Shown here: positions 42,609-53,526 of the stretch, piece by piece | Layout of the letters: each line of letters begins with the position of its first letter | Numbering within the stretch: the stretch's first letter is position 1 | Assembly (NCBI GenBank): GCA_963576475.1 | Contig: OY754977.1 | Span: 29,381,972 to 29,445,971, forward strand | DNA: 64,000 nucleotides | Source: Molanna angustata | Lineage: Eukaryota > Arthropoda > Insecta > Trichoptera > Molannidae | Reading direction: 5' to 3' | Notes under the pieces: model-generated | What the model saw: only the letters and a program-made list of their open reading frames with translations | Databases searched by the model: none | What the model was told of the DNA's origin: nothing | Translations under genes and position numbers: made by a program

Positions 42609-43548
42609 TAAAGCAAATGCATATTATATTCGAAGATACAGAGTTCCCTATTAATTGATTCTATTATTTGAGCTGTATATTTAGAAGTTTGGAGAAAGAA
42701 TAATCTTGGTCCATTTTGAATTTTGTCCAGTTATCATTTAAAAATGCCATAAGAGTATCTATATGTCTTTCAAACAAAATATATATTTATAACCTTATTT
42801 TATAGTAAAATATATATTTATAACCTAATTTTATAGTACGAATTTGTACATTTTTTCACTATAGAAAATTCTCTCTAATATACGTTTGTTGTTTGAACTT
42901 AACGTTTCAATCACAAAATATATATTTATAACCTCACTTTACATTACGGTTGTTTTAAAAATTTGGCTATCAAGAACAGAATATTATATCACAATATAAT
43001 AATATCACAGGATAATATAATGATTATAATATACATAAAACTAAGTAATTTAATATATGTAACATTTATAAATTAATTTAAATATTTAAACGGATATATT
43101 ACGAAACATTACATTGAGATAACTTTGATATATCTACCTATTGTCATAATACCACTTAATAAAACAGAATATACTTGTAAAAAAACTAAATAGCTTTATA
43201 TCTACAATAATAATAAGAAATATACAAACAACTTAATAATTTCATGAAACATTAAAAATATTAAAACAAATAGGATCGTTTTAATCAGTTTCAACGTCAT
43301 AAACAACATTGCATAATATTATGACATATTGGAAGCCAATGTTCCCACTCTTCAAAATGCGTATTCCGAAAATATTTATAACGATTCCCATTTTTATTAT
43401 TCTTTTATTAAATTCTTTTTTGTGAATCTAATCCATTCAGGGACTAACATAAACACACACAAAAAGTTTCATCAAAATCTGTTCAGCCGTTTAGGAGGAG
43501 TTCAGTGACATACACACGTACGGAAGAATTATATATATAAAGATGTAG
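42552..43548 (+). repeat. Widespread insect repeat (ACTAGCGGACCCG ... AGCCGTTTAGGAGGAG)
   Basis: Starts ACTAGCGGACCCGATAGACG, has a (CT)n tract, and ends AAATCTGTTCAGCCGTTTAG, GAGGAGTTCAGTGACATACA, CACGTACGGAAGAATTATAT. Both ends are familiar from arthropod genomes; class not assigned. Inside, ATATATATTTATAACCT-type words recur about five times (42778-42935). No ORF. Confidence 0.6.
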
Positions 43549-43798
43549 TAAAACACCAGTTATTGTAAAAAATGAGCTACTATGTTGAATGACTGTTTTT
43601 ATGTTTTTATTACACATTTAAAGTCAAGTTTTGACCAAAAGAGGATCTTATGCTTCAAAGAGTTGAAAAGAGCGTATGTGAAGTTCCATGATATCCGCAG
43701 AAACTGTGACATTAATAGAAGTTAGAAGAAATACTAGTAGAAATTCTCCACAATATGCTGAAATGAATAAACGAGTCGAGTAGGCGATTAGTAAATAT
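43549..43798. other. Unassigned AT-rich stretch
   Basis: Nothing recognised. Confidence 0.3.
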
Positions 43799-44742
43799 AT
43801 TAGTTGCATGTTACATATGAGATCCAACTGTCAATGGGGATACATTAGTATAATAGTATAATAGATTACGTACCAAACTATTAACACTCAAACACAAATT
43901 TATAAACATTTTAAGATATTTTATTTTCTAAATAAAACATGTGGTATGTATATCAGGATAGAATAATGTGGAGGTCAGTCTTTTTTTCCTACCCAGAAAA
44001 TGAAAACAGCATGATAGTATATATGTATGTATGTATGTTTGGAGATTAATTAACAAACAATTGAGTGAGATATTGTGTAGTGTATACTATACTGCCTTAC
44101 AAATTGCATGAAACGATGTCGTCACTAAATTCAATTTTATAAAAATTGTTGCAAAAAGTTGAGATGTACTGCTACTATGTTCATATTATTTATAGAAAAT
44201 TAAATTATCTAGTTGAGGTGTTTCGGCATTTATATTAAAGATGGGTCGATGGCAGAGCGGTTAGCGCGCTGGGCTAGTAATCCAGTGGTCGCGAGTTCGA
44301 ATCCTGCCTCGACCGATTTCGTTCACCTATAGCACAAGCATTTATTTGCTTATTTTAGGGAACGTAGGAAGATGTATATGTACTTGTTTAACAAGGACAT
44401 ATTCATTTTTTTGTAAAAAAAAAATATACATAACTCGGCATTTTATACATAGATTTATCAATACTTTTTTATATAAAAATGTTAATGAATTTGGATTTAT
44501 CTGTACTGTTTGAAATTTTTGTAAGTATTTGTCTATAGGTATTCATAAAAAAATTCAGCGTTCTAGCTTTTATGGTTTTTGAGATATATGGAAGAATAGA
44601 ATTAATATTCAAAAGTTGATAACTCCTGATCAAAACAAAAATTTACAATTCAAGTATGAAAGTTATATAGTCCTATAATTTTCGATATTTTCTGAAATTT
44701 CAGGCTCTGTACATTGAGCGGATCAGAAGTTATAAGGGGACA
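43799..44742 (-). mobile_element. Helentron-like non-autonomous element (copy d), with nested SINE
   Basis: Degraded 3' end at 43801-43834 (TTGCATGTTACATATGAGAT, ATCCAACTGTCAA), RTE fossil (about 43950-44030), body to 44238, then a family 1 SINE (44240-44424), then the body resumes (TTCAGCGTTCTAGCTTTTAT, CATTGAGCGGATCAGAAGTT) and breaks off at ATAAGGGG (44742) before the CA tract. Confidence 0.78.
44240..44424 (+). mobile_element. tRNA-derived SINE (family 1), full length, nested in Helentron
   Basis: GATGGGTCGATGGCAGAGCG, GGGCTAGTAATCCAGTGG, GCGAGTTCGAATCCTGCC, TATAGCACAAGCATTTATT, GTACTTGTTTAACAAGGACA, poly-A. Interrupts the Helentron body, so it is younger. Confidence 0.95.
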
Positions 44743-44814
44743 CCAGCATGTCTTTTTTAACATGTCTACGTAGGGGACACCAGCTATTAGGTATTAGGGT
44801 CCGTTTTACTCTTC

Positions 44815-45370
44815 CGAAGAAGCGCACTACGTAGCGTTGGGAGGGGTTTGCAATCTAGAAAAGAGTTTATTAATTAATTCGGATTTTAAAAAGACCCGGG
44901 TTGTACGAAGGTGGAAACACAGAATTCGGAAGATCGTTCCACAGTCGGGCTGCTGTATTAATAAAGAAGTTAGAGAAGCGACTGGTTCGTATATGTTGAA
45001 AGTTAACTGTGAATGGGTGTTGTGATTGAGTTAAGCGAGTGACTCTGTTGCGAGTGGGTGGAGGAGGGACCAAAGATGCAAGTTCTTCTGAGCAATTCCC
45101 GTGGTAGTATCTATAGAATAAACTTAAAATACCGACTTTGCGTCTGTGTTCTAGTGATTGCAATCCATCAGTCAGTGATGGATCATCAATCAGACGTATA
45201 GCACAGCACGCCTTTGGACAGCGTCGAGGGTATTCAATAGGTATTGGGGGGGCACCACTCCAGAGGTGACTAGGTACCGTATTCAATAATTGGACGTATT
45301 TGCGCTTTGTAGAGTATACAGATCTGGTTCTGGGTCTGGCTTAATAATTCTATAAAGTTAGATTGGATCA
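44815..45370 (-). pseudogene. CR1/Jockey-like LINE C-terminus, long open frame
   Basis: Minus frame 45286-44870 (138 codons, no stop) reads CCAIRLIDDPSLTDGLQSLE, HRRKVGILSLFYRYYHGNCS, EELASLVPPP, FINTAARLWNDLPNSVFPP, and ends LFKIRIN. Upstream QIRPIIEYG is in another frame. This is the standard region beginning LEHRR.V..LSLFYRYYHG.CSEEL in insect LINEs. 5' truncated. Confidence 0.85.
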
Positions 45371-45428
45371 TACAAAACCAAACAGATACAACAAGTTAAA
45401 CGAGTTTTTCAGTGTTTTGTAACTATTA

Positions 45429-46225
<797 letters not shown>

Positions 46226-46266
46226 CCAGAACGACCGTTTCGCCTGGTGAAGGCCTTTTCAACTGG
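46226..46266 (-). ncRNA. Decayed hammerhead-like motif
   Basis: Minus strand: CCAGTTGAAAAGGCC, TTCACCA, GGCGAAACGGTC, GTTCTGGAG. Reads as a decayed CUGAAGA core, helix II GCC/GGC, GAAAC, GGUC cleavage triplet and GUUCUGG whose CUGG pairs with CCAG. Confidence 0.4.
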
Positions 46267-46615
46267 TTTCAATTGTATTAAAAAAAATAAGTGACTTGTA
46301 ATTTCATTCTGTCACGTGGTAGAACAAGGAATACATACATACGTGGGCAGGCGATTTCCATAAGATAATAAAATGACAGTCAAGAGTAAATATGAAAAGA
46401 AATTTCATTTTGTCCATGCCCGTAGGGGATGAAAAATAATTTGGTAATAAAACACGGACATAGAATGATGAACATTTCAAAAAAAATAAATGTAAAAAGT
46501 GTTACACATTGTTTTTATTATCGTGTTGATACAACGAAATATTTTGAATTATGGTAGGAAGTTTGGAAACCTATAATTTTTACTCAAAATATAAAAAATA
46601 AAAATAACGATTATA
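46267..46615. other. Unassigned AT-rich stretch
   Basis: Nothing recognised. Confidence 0.3.
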
Positions 46616-47238
46616 GGCTAATGTCCACACAGGCGTAGCGGACGGATCGGACGGAGCGCATCAGACGGATTCATTTGTGGGAGTGCATCGTGAATTAGGA
46701 GAAAAATCGAAGAATTTTACAGAGAATTTCGGATGAATATGATACACATGGTAGGAAGACGTAGTATCATTGCCATCTTCAAGCTATTCGCTTGATTGTA
46801 CAAGATCATATTGGCCTAAGAAGTCTTTCGAAATATGTAATTTCAACAGTTCAAAAGACACAAATCTGAGAGTTAGTATCTACGAAAACTCACGAATAAC
46901 TAGTGCTTGACACTGAAGTTAGTCTGAGATCGTCCGGAAAAAAATATGCTGTCAATCTAGTGAAAGAAGTATTTACTGTATCTCCTTCCAGAGCTTCTAG
47001 AATAAAAAAAGCGAGAAAAGATTTCGATGTACTAGATTAGATACAAAACTCTCTCCAAACGAATCTTTGGCGCTTATAGTCAATGCCAAATTTCAAATGA
47101 CATTTTCCATAAAGACGAAGAAACATCGCCATAGAAACTTTACATACAAAAATGACAGATCCGATCGGATTTTTGCCTCTTCTAGCAACGGCGTCAGTAT
47201 TGCGTCCGCTCCGTGCCGCGCCTGTATTGACGTTAGCC
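46616..47238. mobile_element. Harbinger-like MITE, 623 bp
   Basis: Left GGCTAATGTCCACACAGGCG and right (inverse) GGCTAACGTCAATACAGGCG form a terminal inverted repeat, with further GCGGACGG-type GC-rich matches inside. TTA lies next to the right end and two bases from the left end. No transposase frame recognised. Confidence 0.75.
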
Positions 47239-47798
47239 TTAAATAGACATTTTCGTAAACCGAATATGTACGAGGTTTTGAAGCGGGTTTTTTTAATGGT
47301 TTTTAAAAATTAATATCTTGTGTTTTTATTATCAAAACACTGACCGGTATATTTTTTTCCACAATTTAATTTGCACGGTAAAAGATTTTCATTGCGATTA
47401 ATTATCAATTTTGTATTCATACAAATGTAGATATCTATGTTGATTTGTTTATTTTTATTATTTTGTTTATACTAGATGTAAGAAATTGTATTTTTTTACA
47501 TATAAATTTAATATATACAATACGATACAATAAATACTATTTTTTTTTGTTATAAGGTATGTATACAAATTTTTAAAAATATTAAATAGGCTCGGAACTT
47601 TGTTTGACTCTTTTATTGTTGAATAATTAATTTATCAGGACTTAATCTCAGTCGAAAAAAAAGTGATCGAATATTTTAAAACTCTTAAGTTGTCAAATAA
47701 AATTGGAAGTTATTTAAGTTTTCATGGTTACATTTAACAAAATATTGTATACAAAAATTTACAGAAGTAAGGTTTGTACTTATCTACATAGTACCTAC
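47239..47798. other. Unassigned AT-rich stretch
   Basis: Nothing recognised. Confidence 0.3.
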
Positions 47799-47801
47799 TA
47801 A

Positions 47802-48030
47802 CGCGACGTCAAATTCAAAGCAAACGCGAAGCGGCGCGGAACGAACGCGAAAGGTTTGATATTTTCGCGCGAAATGGAAGCGGTGCCATAGTTTTTTTTG
47901 GTTAAGTATGTCAAAAGCGCGAATCGCGCGCACGTAGGACAGAGCACCGCATCGCTTTGAATTCGCGTGTAACCGCTTTGGATCGCTTCGCAATCGCGTT
48001 CGCTTTGAATCGCCTACGTAGGACGTCGCG
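47802..48030. mobile_element. CpG-dense MITE with TAA duplication
   Basis: Ends CGCGACGTC (47802-47810) and GACGTCGCG (48022-48030), flanked by TAA on both sides (47799-47801, 48031-48033). Inside, AATTCAAAGCAAACGCGAAG mirrors GATTCAAAGCGAACGCGA. Dense in CG and GCGATCGC-like words. Confidence 0.8.
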
Positions 48031-48063
48031 TAACCGATTAATGAGGTATTTAATCCATTAAAG

Positions 48064-49291
48064 AAATCATCATTAGCAATGGCGCTACAGCCCGGTGCGA
48101 GCCTTGGCCTCCTCAAGAAACTGCCTCCATCCCGCCCTGTCGACAGAAAGTCTCCTCCAATTTGTCTGTCCGATCGCTCTTATATCGCCCACGATGTCGT
48201 CCAGCCATCTCATCCTAGGTCTCCCTCTGCTTCTTCTTCCATCAGGACAGGTATCCAATACTTTATTTGGGACCCGGCTATCCTCCATTCTAAAAACGTG
48301 TCCGAGCCAACGTAGACGTTGTATTTTGATGTATTGGACAACGTTTGGTTCACCATACATTATTTCTAGCTCGTGGTTAAACCGGATCCTCCAAGATCCT
48401 CCTTCACAGGTAGGACCAAATATTTTGCGAAGTATTTTCCTTTCGAACACCAACAATGCATTTTCGTCCTTCTTGGTCAATGTCCAGCATTCTGATGCAT
48501 ATGTCATGACCGGTCTAAGAAGAGTTTTGTAAATGAGAGTTTTTGTTTTGTTTTGTCGTGACCTTAAGTGCTTTAGCAGTCCATAATAGCATCTATTTGC
48601 CGCGGCAAGTCTTGCCCTTATTTCCGCACTGGTGTTGTTGTCCGCTGTAACAAGAGATCCCAGGTATGTGAATGATTCAACGGTTTCTAGCTGATGGGTT
48701 CCCACTGATATTGATTCGTTTCTGACGGTGATGCTGTTCAGTGATGCTTTTCTTGTTGCCATGTATTTTGTCTTTGAAGCGTTGATCTATAGACCCATGT
48801 TATTGGCTGCAGACTCAAGTCTCAAGAAGTTATCCTTCATGCAAGGCAACGTTCTAGCCATAATATCGATATCGTCAGCATATGTAAGTAATTGACTCGA
48901 CTTTCTGAAAATTGTTCCTGTTGTCTCTATGCCTGAGTCTCTAACAGCTTTTTCCAGGACAATGTTAAACAACAAGCTTGCCAATGCATCGCCTTGTCGG
49001 AGCCCTCTATATGTTTTGAACTGTTCCGAGGTGCTACACTGTATTTTTACACTGCAGTATGTATTGGACATGGTCATTCCGACAAGACGCACAAGCTTAG
49101 GGGGGATGGCCAACTCCAGCATTGCTTCGTGGAGCTTAATTCTGTTGACACTGTCGTATGCAGCCTTCCCACAAACCGGTGATGTGTTTCAACATTATGC
49201 TCCAACGTTTTTTCGAGTATCTGCCGCAGTGTGAATATTTGGTCAATGGTTGACCTACCCGGTCGGAACCCACTATGATATGGTCCCACCA
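48064..49291 (-). pseudogene. RTE-type LINE (family B), 5'-truncated, 12-bp target duplication
   Basis: RT starts at LVGPYHSGFRPGRSTIDQIF; after one frame break come LELAIPPKLVRLVGMTMSNT, RGLRQGDALASLLFNI, LLTYADDIDIMA (palm), one nonsense codon (about 48785), then a 225-codon frame: TVESFTYLGSLVTADNNTSA, LLRPVMTYASECWTLTKKDE, RLRWLGHVFRM, GRRSRGRPRMRWLDDI, to stop 48085. 3' end GGGCTGTAGCGCCATTGC plus GATGAT. AATCCATTAAAG flanks it at 48052-48063 and 49292-49303. Confidence 0.93.
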
Positions 49292-49351
49292 AATCCATTA
49301 AAGATAGCTGCAATTAATTTTCTGTGGATTTAAAGTTTGAAAACATTAATA

Positions 49352-49530
49352 GATGGGTTAATGGCAGAGCAGTTAGCGTGCTGGGTTAGTAATCCAGTGG
49401 TCGCGAGTTCGAATCCTGCCTCGACCGATTTCGTTCACCTATAGCACAAGCATGTATGCTTAATTTAGAATGTAGGAAGATGTATATGTTCTTGTTTAAT
49501 AAGGACATATTCATTTTTTTATAAAAAAAA
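49352..49530 (+). mobile_element. tRNA-derived SINE (family 1)
   Basis: GATGGGTTAATGGCAGAGCA, GGGTTAGTAATCCAGTGG, GCGAGTTCGAATCCTGCC, GTATATGTTCTTGTTTAATA, AGGACATATTCATT, poly-A. Confidence 0.93.
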
Positions 49531-50670
49531 ATGTTTTTAATTATTATCTGTGCTTTAAAGTTGTATTTTCCACGTTAAAACAGCAAAAATATACTTTAAC
49601 GACCCAGTTTAAGACACTGTAACACATATTTTTAAGAAAAATAGATCACTCATTTGTGTGTCGCTTTTCATTTACGAGAATGGAGTCTGAAAATATTAGA
49701 AAGATTTGTGATGTGTGGAAGGATATTGAACCTGGGGTGATCTCCATTTCGGTGGAGTGACCAAATAATAAGAATAACTTGTCTCTCATTAGCTTTCGAC
49801 TCAAAAAAAGACAGAGGACAGAAGCGTTGGGACGAGTTTCGTCGGGGAGGCAGCAATGGGCAAGACCTTCAAGAATCAAGGAAATAACTAGAGACGAAGA
49901 TGAGAATACCTAGGTTATATAATAATATTTTAACACTCGTGCTATCGAAATATTTTCTCGCCTTTCTACGAATATGTACATGTATATGTGGAGAGTATAA
50001 TGTACGTGATTTTGTGTCTTGTTCATTTGCATTTAAATAGAATCTATGGATGAGCATTATAAAGTTAAATCCATATTGTTTGTCGTTCACCCTCTGAGCT
50101 GGGTCGGGGGATTTAACGCAATTTGCTTCATATCAAAAGGTGATTTTGATTTAAGAAAAGCCCGAAAATATAGCAAGACAAGTCTCTCTGTATTTCTTGC
50201 CCTTAAAAGCTCGTAAACAAAATATATTTCTTTCATAAATACTCGACATTATAAAATGCATTATCTTTGGTACATTTAAATTCTTAACGTACATTATAAA
50301 TTTAGTTACCTAGAGAGATATTTCTCAAATAACTGTGTAGATTCAAATAAATTTAAGATTTTGTCAAATAAAAAGTGTTCAATTGACAACGAAATATCAA
50401 ATCACTCGTATGTATCTACGACTTTTCAAAAATATGTTTTGACTGAATTTAAAATACTTATTTAAGTTAATGTTAGCAAGTATTTTATATATTTTCTCAT
50501 TTTTTTGTTAATATTAACGCTGTATACATTGAAGTATCCTTAAGACCCGAGAAAATATCAATTTTTCAATACATATTAAATAAAATGTATGGTAAAAGGT
50601 TTTAAGGTTTTCAGGTTTAATCTATAAATATAAGTAAAAATTGTCAATATAGTTATAAGTTCGTAAATAC
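49531..50670. other. Unassigned AT-rich stretch
   Basis: Small frames without motifs; nothing recognised. Confidence 0.35.
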
Positions 50671-50675
50671 CCTAA

Positions 50676-50780
50676 CTGCCATTGGGACCTGCCATTGGGA
50701 CCCCACCAACCATTAACTGCCATTAACTGCCAACCATTAACTGCCATTGGGACCCCACCAACCATTGGTGGGGTCTCGGA
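50676..50780. repeat. Short direct repeats and a 10-bp hairpin
   Basis: ACTGCCATTGGGACC and CCAACCATTA recur several times. GACCCCACCA (50751-50760), loop ACCAT, TGGTGGGGTC (50766-50775) is a perfect hairpin. Confidence 0.8.
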
Positions 50781-50840
50781 GGTACATGCTCTGCTGGAGG
50801 GTAGGTACCAGTAAATCCCGAGTAACGCCACGTTACATGA

Positions 50841-51944
50841 CACCAGCAACACCACCAACAAGTCCAACTCGCTAGCGTCCACGTCGCGGACCCTGGTAAT
50901 GTGTCCTACTATAGTAATAGAGGATCACAGCAGATAGCTGAGAGGGCGAGGGCGAGCCTTCGGCGCCTGAAATCCGGAACCACCCAGCTAAGGGACGGAA
51001 AACCCCTACAGAAAAACCCTGGTCCTCCTGGCAGGGGGTTGGGCAAGAGGCTAATAACCTCTTCCCGTAAAAAAGACTACATTACGACACCAGAAGCTGA
51101 GCCTCGGACATCGATTAGCAACTGGACTGAACCTAGCAAACGGAAAATGGATTTAAGAATTGGCACATGGAATGTAAGGACTCTTTATAGAAGCGGAGCT
51201 CTTGGGGAACTGACTCGGGAGATGCAAAAGTACAGAGTGCACATAATGGCAGTGCAGGAGACTAGATGGCTGGGAAGTGAAACATTTGATACAAGAACCC
51301 ACACAATATTGCATAGTGGTAGTGGCAATACTAGACATGAATTTGGAGTGGCTTTTGTTGTGGATAGAGATGTCAAGGGTAGCATTATAGGGTTTAAACC
51401 CATAAATGAGAGAATCTGTGTCCTTCGAATTAAGACTAGGTTTTTCAACCTTTCCATTGTAAATATACATGCAGAAACAGAAGAAAAGGAGGACATTATA
51501 AAGGAGGCATTTTATCAGAAACTGGAACAGGTTTTTGATGCTATACCATCCAACGATATAAAAATGGTAATCGGTGACTTTAATGCCAAGATAGGTAAAG
51601 AACCAATATATCAACACATTACTGGGATGAATAGCCTACATACGGAGACCAACAATAATGGGCTGCGTTTAATTGATTTTACTGCATCCAGAAACATGGT
51701 AATTTCCTCGACACAGTTTCCTAGAAAGGACATATTTAAACGAACTTGGACGTCCCCGAATGGAAGACACCACAACCAAATAGATCACATAACCATAGAG
51801 AGGAGAGGAGCGTCAAGCATCATGAATGTAAGAAGCTATAGAGGAGCAAACTGTGACTCCGACCATTATATGGTGGTGGCCACCTACAGAAGCCGCATAT
51901 CTTCCAATAGACCTAATAGACCTAAAAACACTCCCAAAGATTAA
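50841..51944 (+). pseudogene. RTE ORF part 1: AP-type endonuclease
   Basis: Frame open from 50841; first ATG at 51147. From there MDLRIGTWNVRTLYR (N of the first motif), VQETRWLGSE (catalytic Glu), VIGDFNAKIG (GDFNA), NQIDHITI and CDSDHYMVV (SDH): the full set of APE endonuclease motifs of RTE LINEs, known in databases as craniofacial development protein 2-like. The enzyme nicks target DNA for target-primed reverse transcription. The frame breaks after SDH, about 51930, where the linker continues in another frame. Confidence 0.9.
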
Positions 51945-52770
51945 TACTGAGGCACTCAAAACTCCTGAAGGACTCGAGTTATATCACGGAACACTGAGAC
52001 AAAGCCTACCAAGTAATCTAAGTGACACAGACTCCCGAGAAGCATTGGAGGCTGACTGGGACATGCTAAGGAGCGCTATGCTGAGTTCAGCCGAGGATAG
52101 TGTGGGCAACAGACCTAAAGAAAACAGAAATCCTTGGTTCGATGCAGAGTGTCGAGCTAGTATAGAAAATAAAAATAGGCTTAGAAGAGTGTATATAGAA
52201 CGAGAAACCAGAGCAAAAAAACAAGCATACGAGGAAGCAAGGAGAGAATCGAAAAAACTTCTGAGAAAGAAAAAGAGGGCATACATGAATAATATATTGA
52301 TGAAAGTAGAAAAGGACTTCACAGAAAATAATGTACGGGAAGCATATAGAGGAGTCAACATTTTTAAGAAAGGATTTAAGCCGAATACTACTCTATGCCG
52401 AGATACAAATGGTGACATCATAGCGGATGCTAACAAGATAAAGGACAGACGGAAGGATTATTTTCAGCAGCTACTCAACCCACATGCAAACACAGGAAAC
52501 CAGCCAACAGCAATTATACCACCAGAGGAAGATCAGGAGGTGAATCCACCAACCCTGACAGAAACAAAGCTAGCAATAAAGAAGCTCAAAAATAATAAGA
52601 CACCCGGGGTGGATAATATCGCATCTGAACTGATAAAGTATGGCAGTGAACACCTACATAGGTTACTTCATCAGCTAATAACTAAAATTTGGCGTATAGA
52701 AGAAATCCCTGAAGAGTGGCAGCTGAGCATCATATGTCCAATACACAAAAAAGAAGACAAACTCAAATGA
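51853..52770 (+). pseudogene. RTE ORF part 2: linker and start of RT
   Basis: Real coding from about 51930: KINTEALKTPEGLELYHGTL, a basic linker (RRESKKLLRKKKRAY), KLAIKKLKNNKTPGVDNIAS (RT motif 0/1), EEWQLSIICPIHKKEDK, then TGA at 52768 where relatives have Cys before ENYRGISLL. Beyond the stop the frame continues: AYKVLTIILKEKI, YQAGFRRNRATTDQLFTVRQ, LFIDFKQ and the deletion. Before 51930 this frame is only a shadow. Confidence 0.85.
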
Positions 52771-53028
52771 GAAAATTATAGAGGCATCTCACTATTAAGC
52801 ACTGCATATAAAGTACTAACAATCATATTAAAAGAAAAGATAGAACACTATTCAGAAACTATCATGGGGGAATACCAAGCTGGGTTCAGAAGAAACAGAG
52901 CAACTACTGATCAACTGTTCACAGTGAGACAGATACTGTCAAAATGCTGGGAGTTCGACGTTGACGTATACCAGCTATTTATAGACTTTAAACAAGTGTC
53001 CATATCAAGAAGTCAAATCAAGAAGTGT

Positions 53029-53506
53029 CCATAGAAAAACGAAAATCACGCTGTATAAAACCATTATTAGAACAGTTGTAACATATGGATGTGAAGCATG
53101 GACACTTACAGCCAAATCTGCTGAAATACTGGACACGTTTGAGAGACGAGTGCTTCGAAGAATCCTAGGACCTGTGCCTGATGGTGACGCCTGGAGGATT
53201 AGATACAATAATGAGCTGTATGCTATCTACAAAACTTCCAGGCTCTCTGTGCATGTCAGATTGAGCAGATTGAGATGGGCCGGACATGTACAGAGAATGC
53301 CACCACAGCGAATACCAAAGAAAGTTCTGTGTGGACATCCAGGTGGAAGACGAAAGGTTGGAAGACCGCGGCTGCGATGGGAGGACGAAGTTGGAAGGGA
53401 TGCTTCCCAACTACTGCAAGTGCCGGGCAGTTGGAAAGTTGCTGCAGAAGATAGGAGAAGCTGGAGGCGAAGACTGACGGAGGCCAAGGCTCGATATGGG
53501 CTGTAG
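53029..53506 (+). pseudogene. RTE ORF part 3: C-terminal domain
   Basis: Resumes after the deletion at SVHRKTKITLYKTIIRTVVT, YGCEAWTLTAKSAEILDTFE, RRVLRRILGPVPDGDAWRIR, RLRWAGHVQRM, IPKKVLCGHPGGRRKVGRPR, EDRRSWRRRLTEAKARYGL, stop 53504-53506. About 200 residues including YADD are missing between part 2 and this part. Confidence 0.88.
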
Positions 53507-53526
53507 CGCCATTGAAGAAGAAGAAA

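Larger units (their letters stand above)
50841..53526 (+). mobile_element. RTE-type LINE (family B), longest copy, internally deleted
   Basis: Carries endonuclease, linker, RT fingers, then a deletion of the RT palm, and the C-terminal domain with the 3' end GGCTGTAGCGCCATTGAAG plus (AAG)n. The 5' border is uncertain. Defects: one frame break near 51930, a nonsense codon at 52768-52770, and the deletion near 52994. Confidence 0.9.

Noticed and set aside
44240..44424. Functional tRNA gene
   Set aside because: The tRNA-like head is followed by a conserved body and poly-A in many copies; the T stem is imperfect. It is a SINE.
50622..50882. 86-codon minus frame upstream of the RTE element
   Set aside because: Driven by short direct repeats (AVNGW repeated); no known motif.
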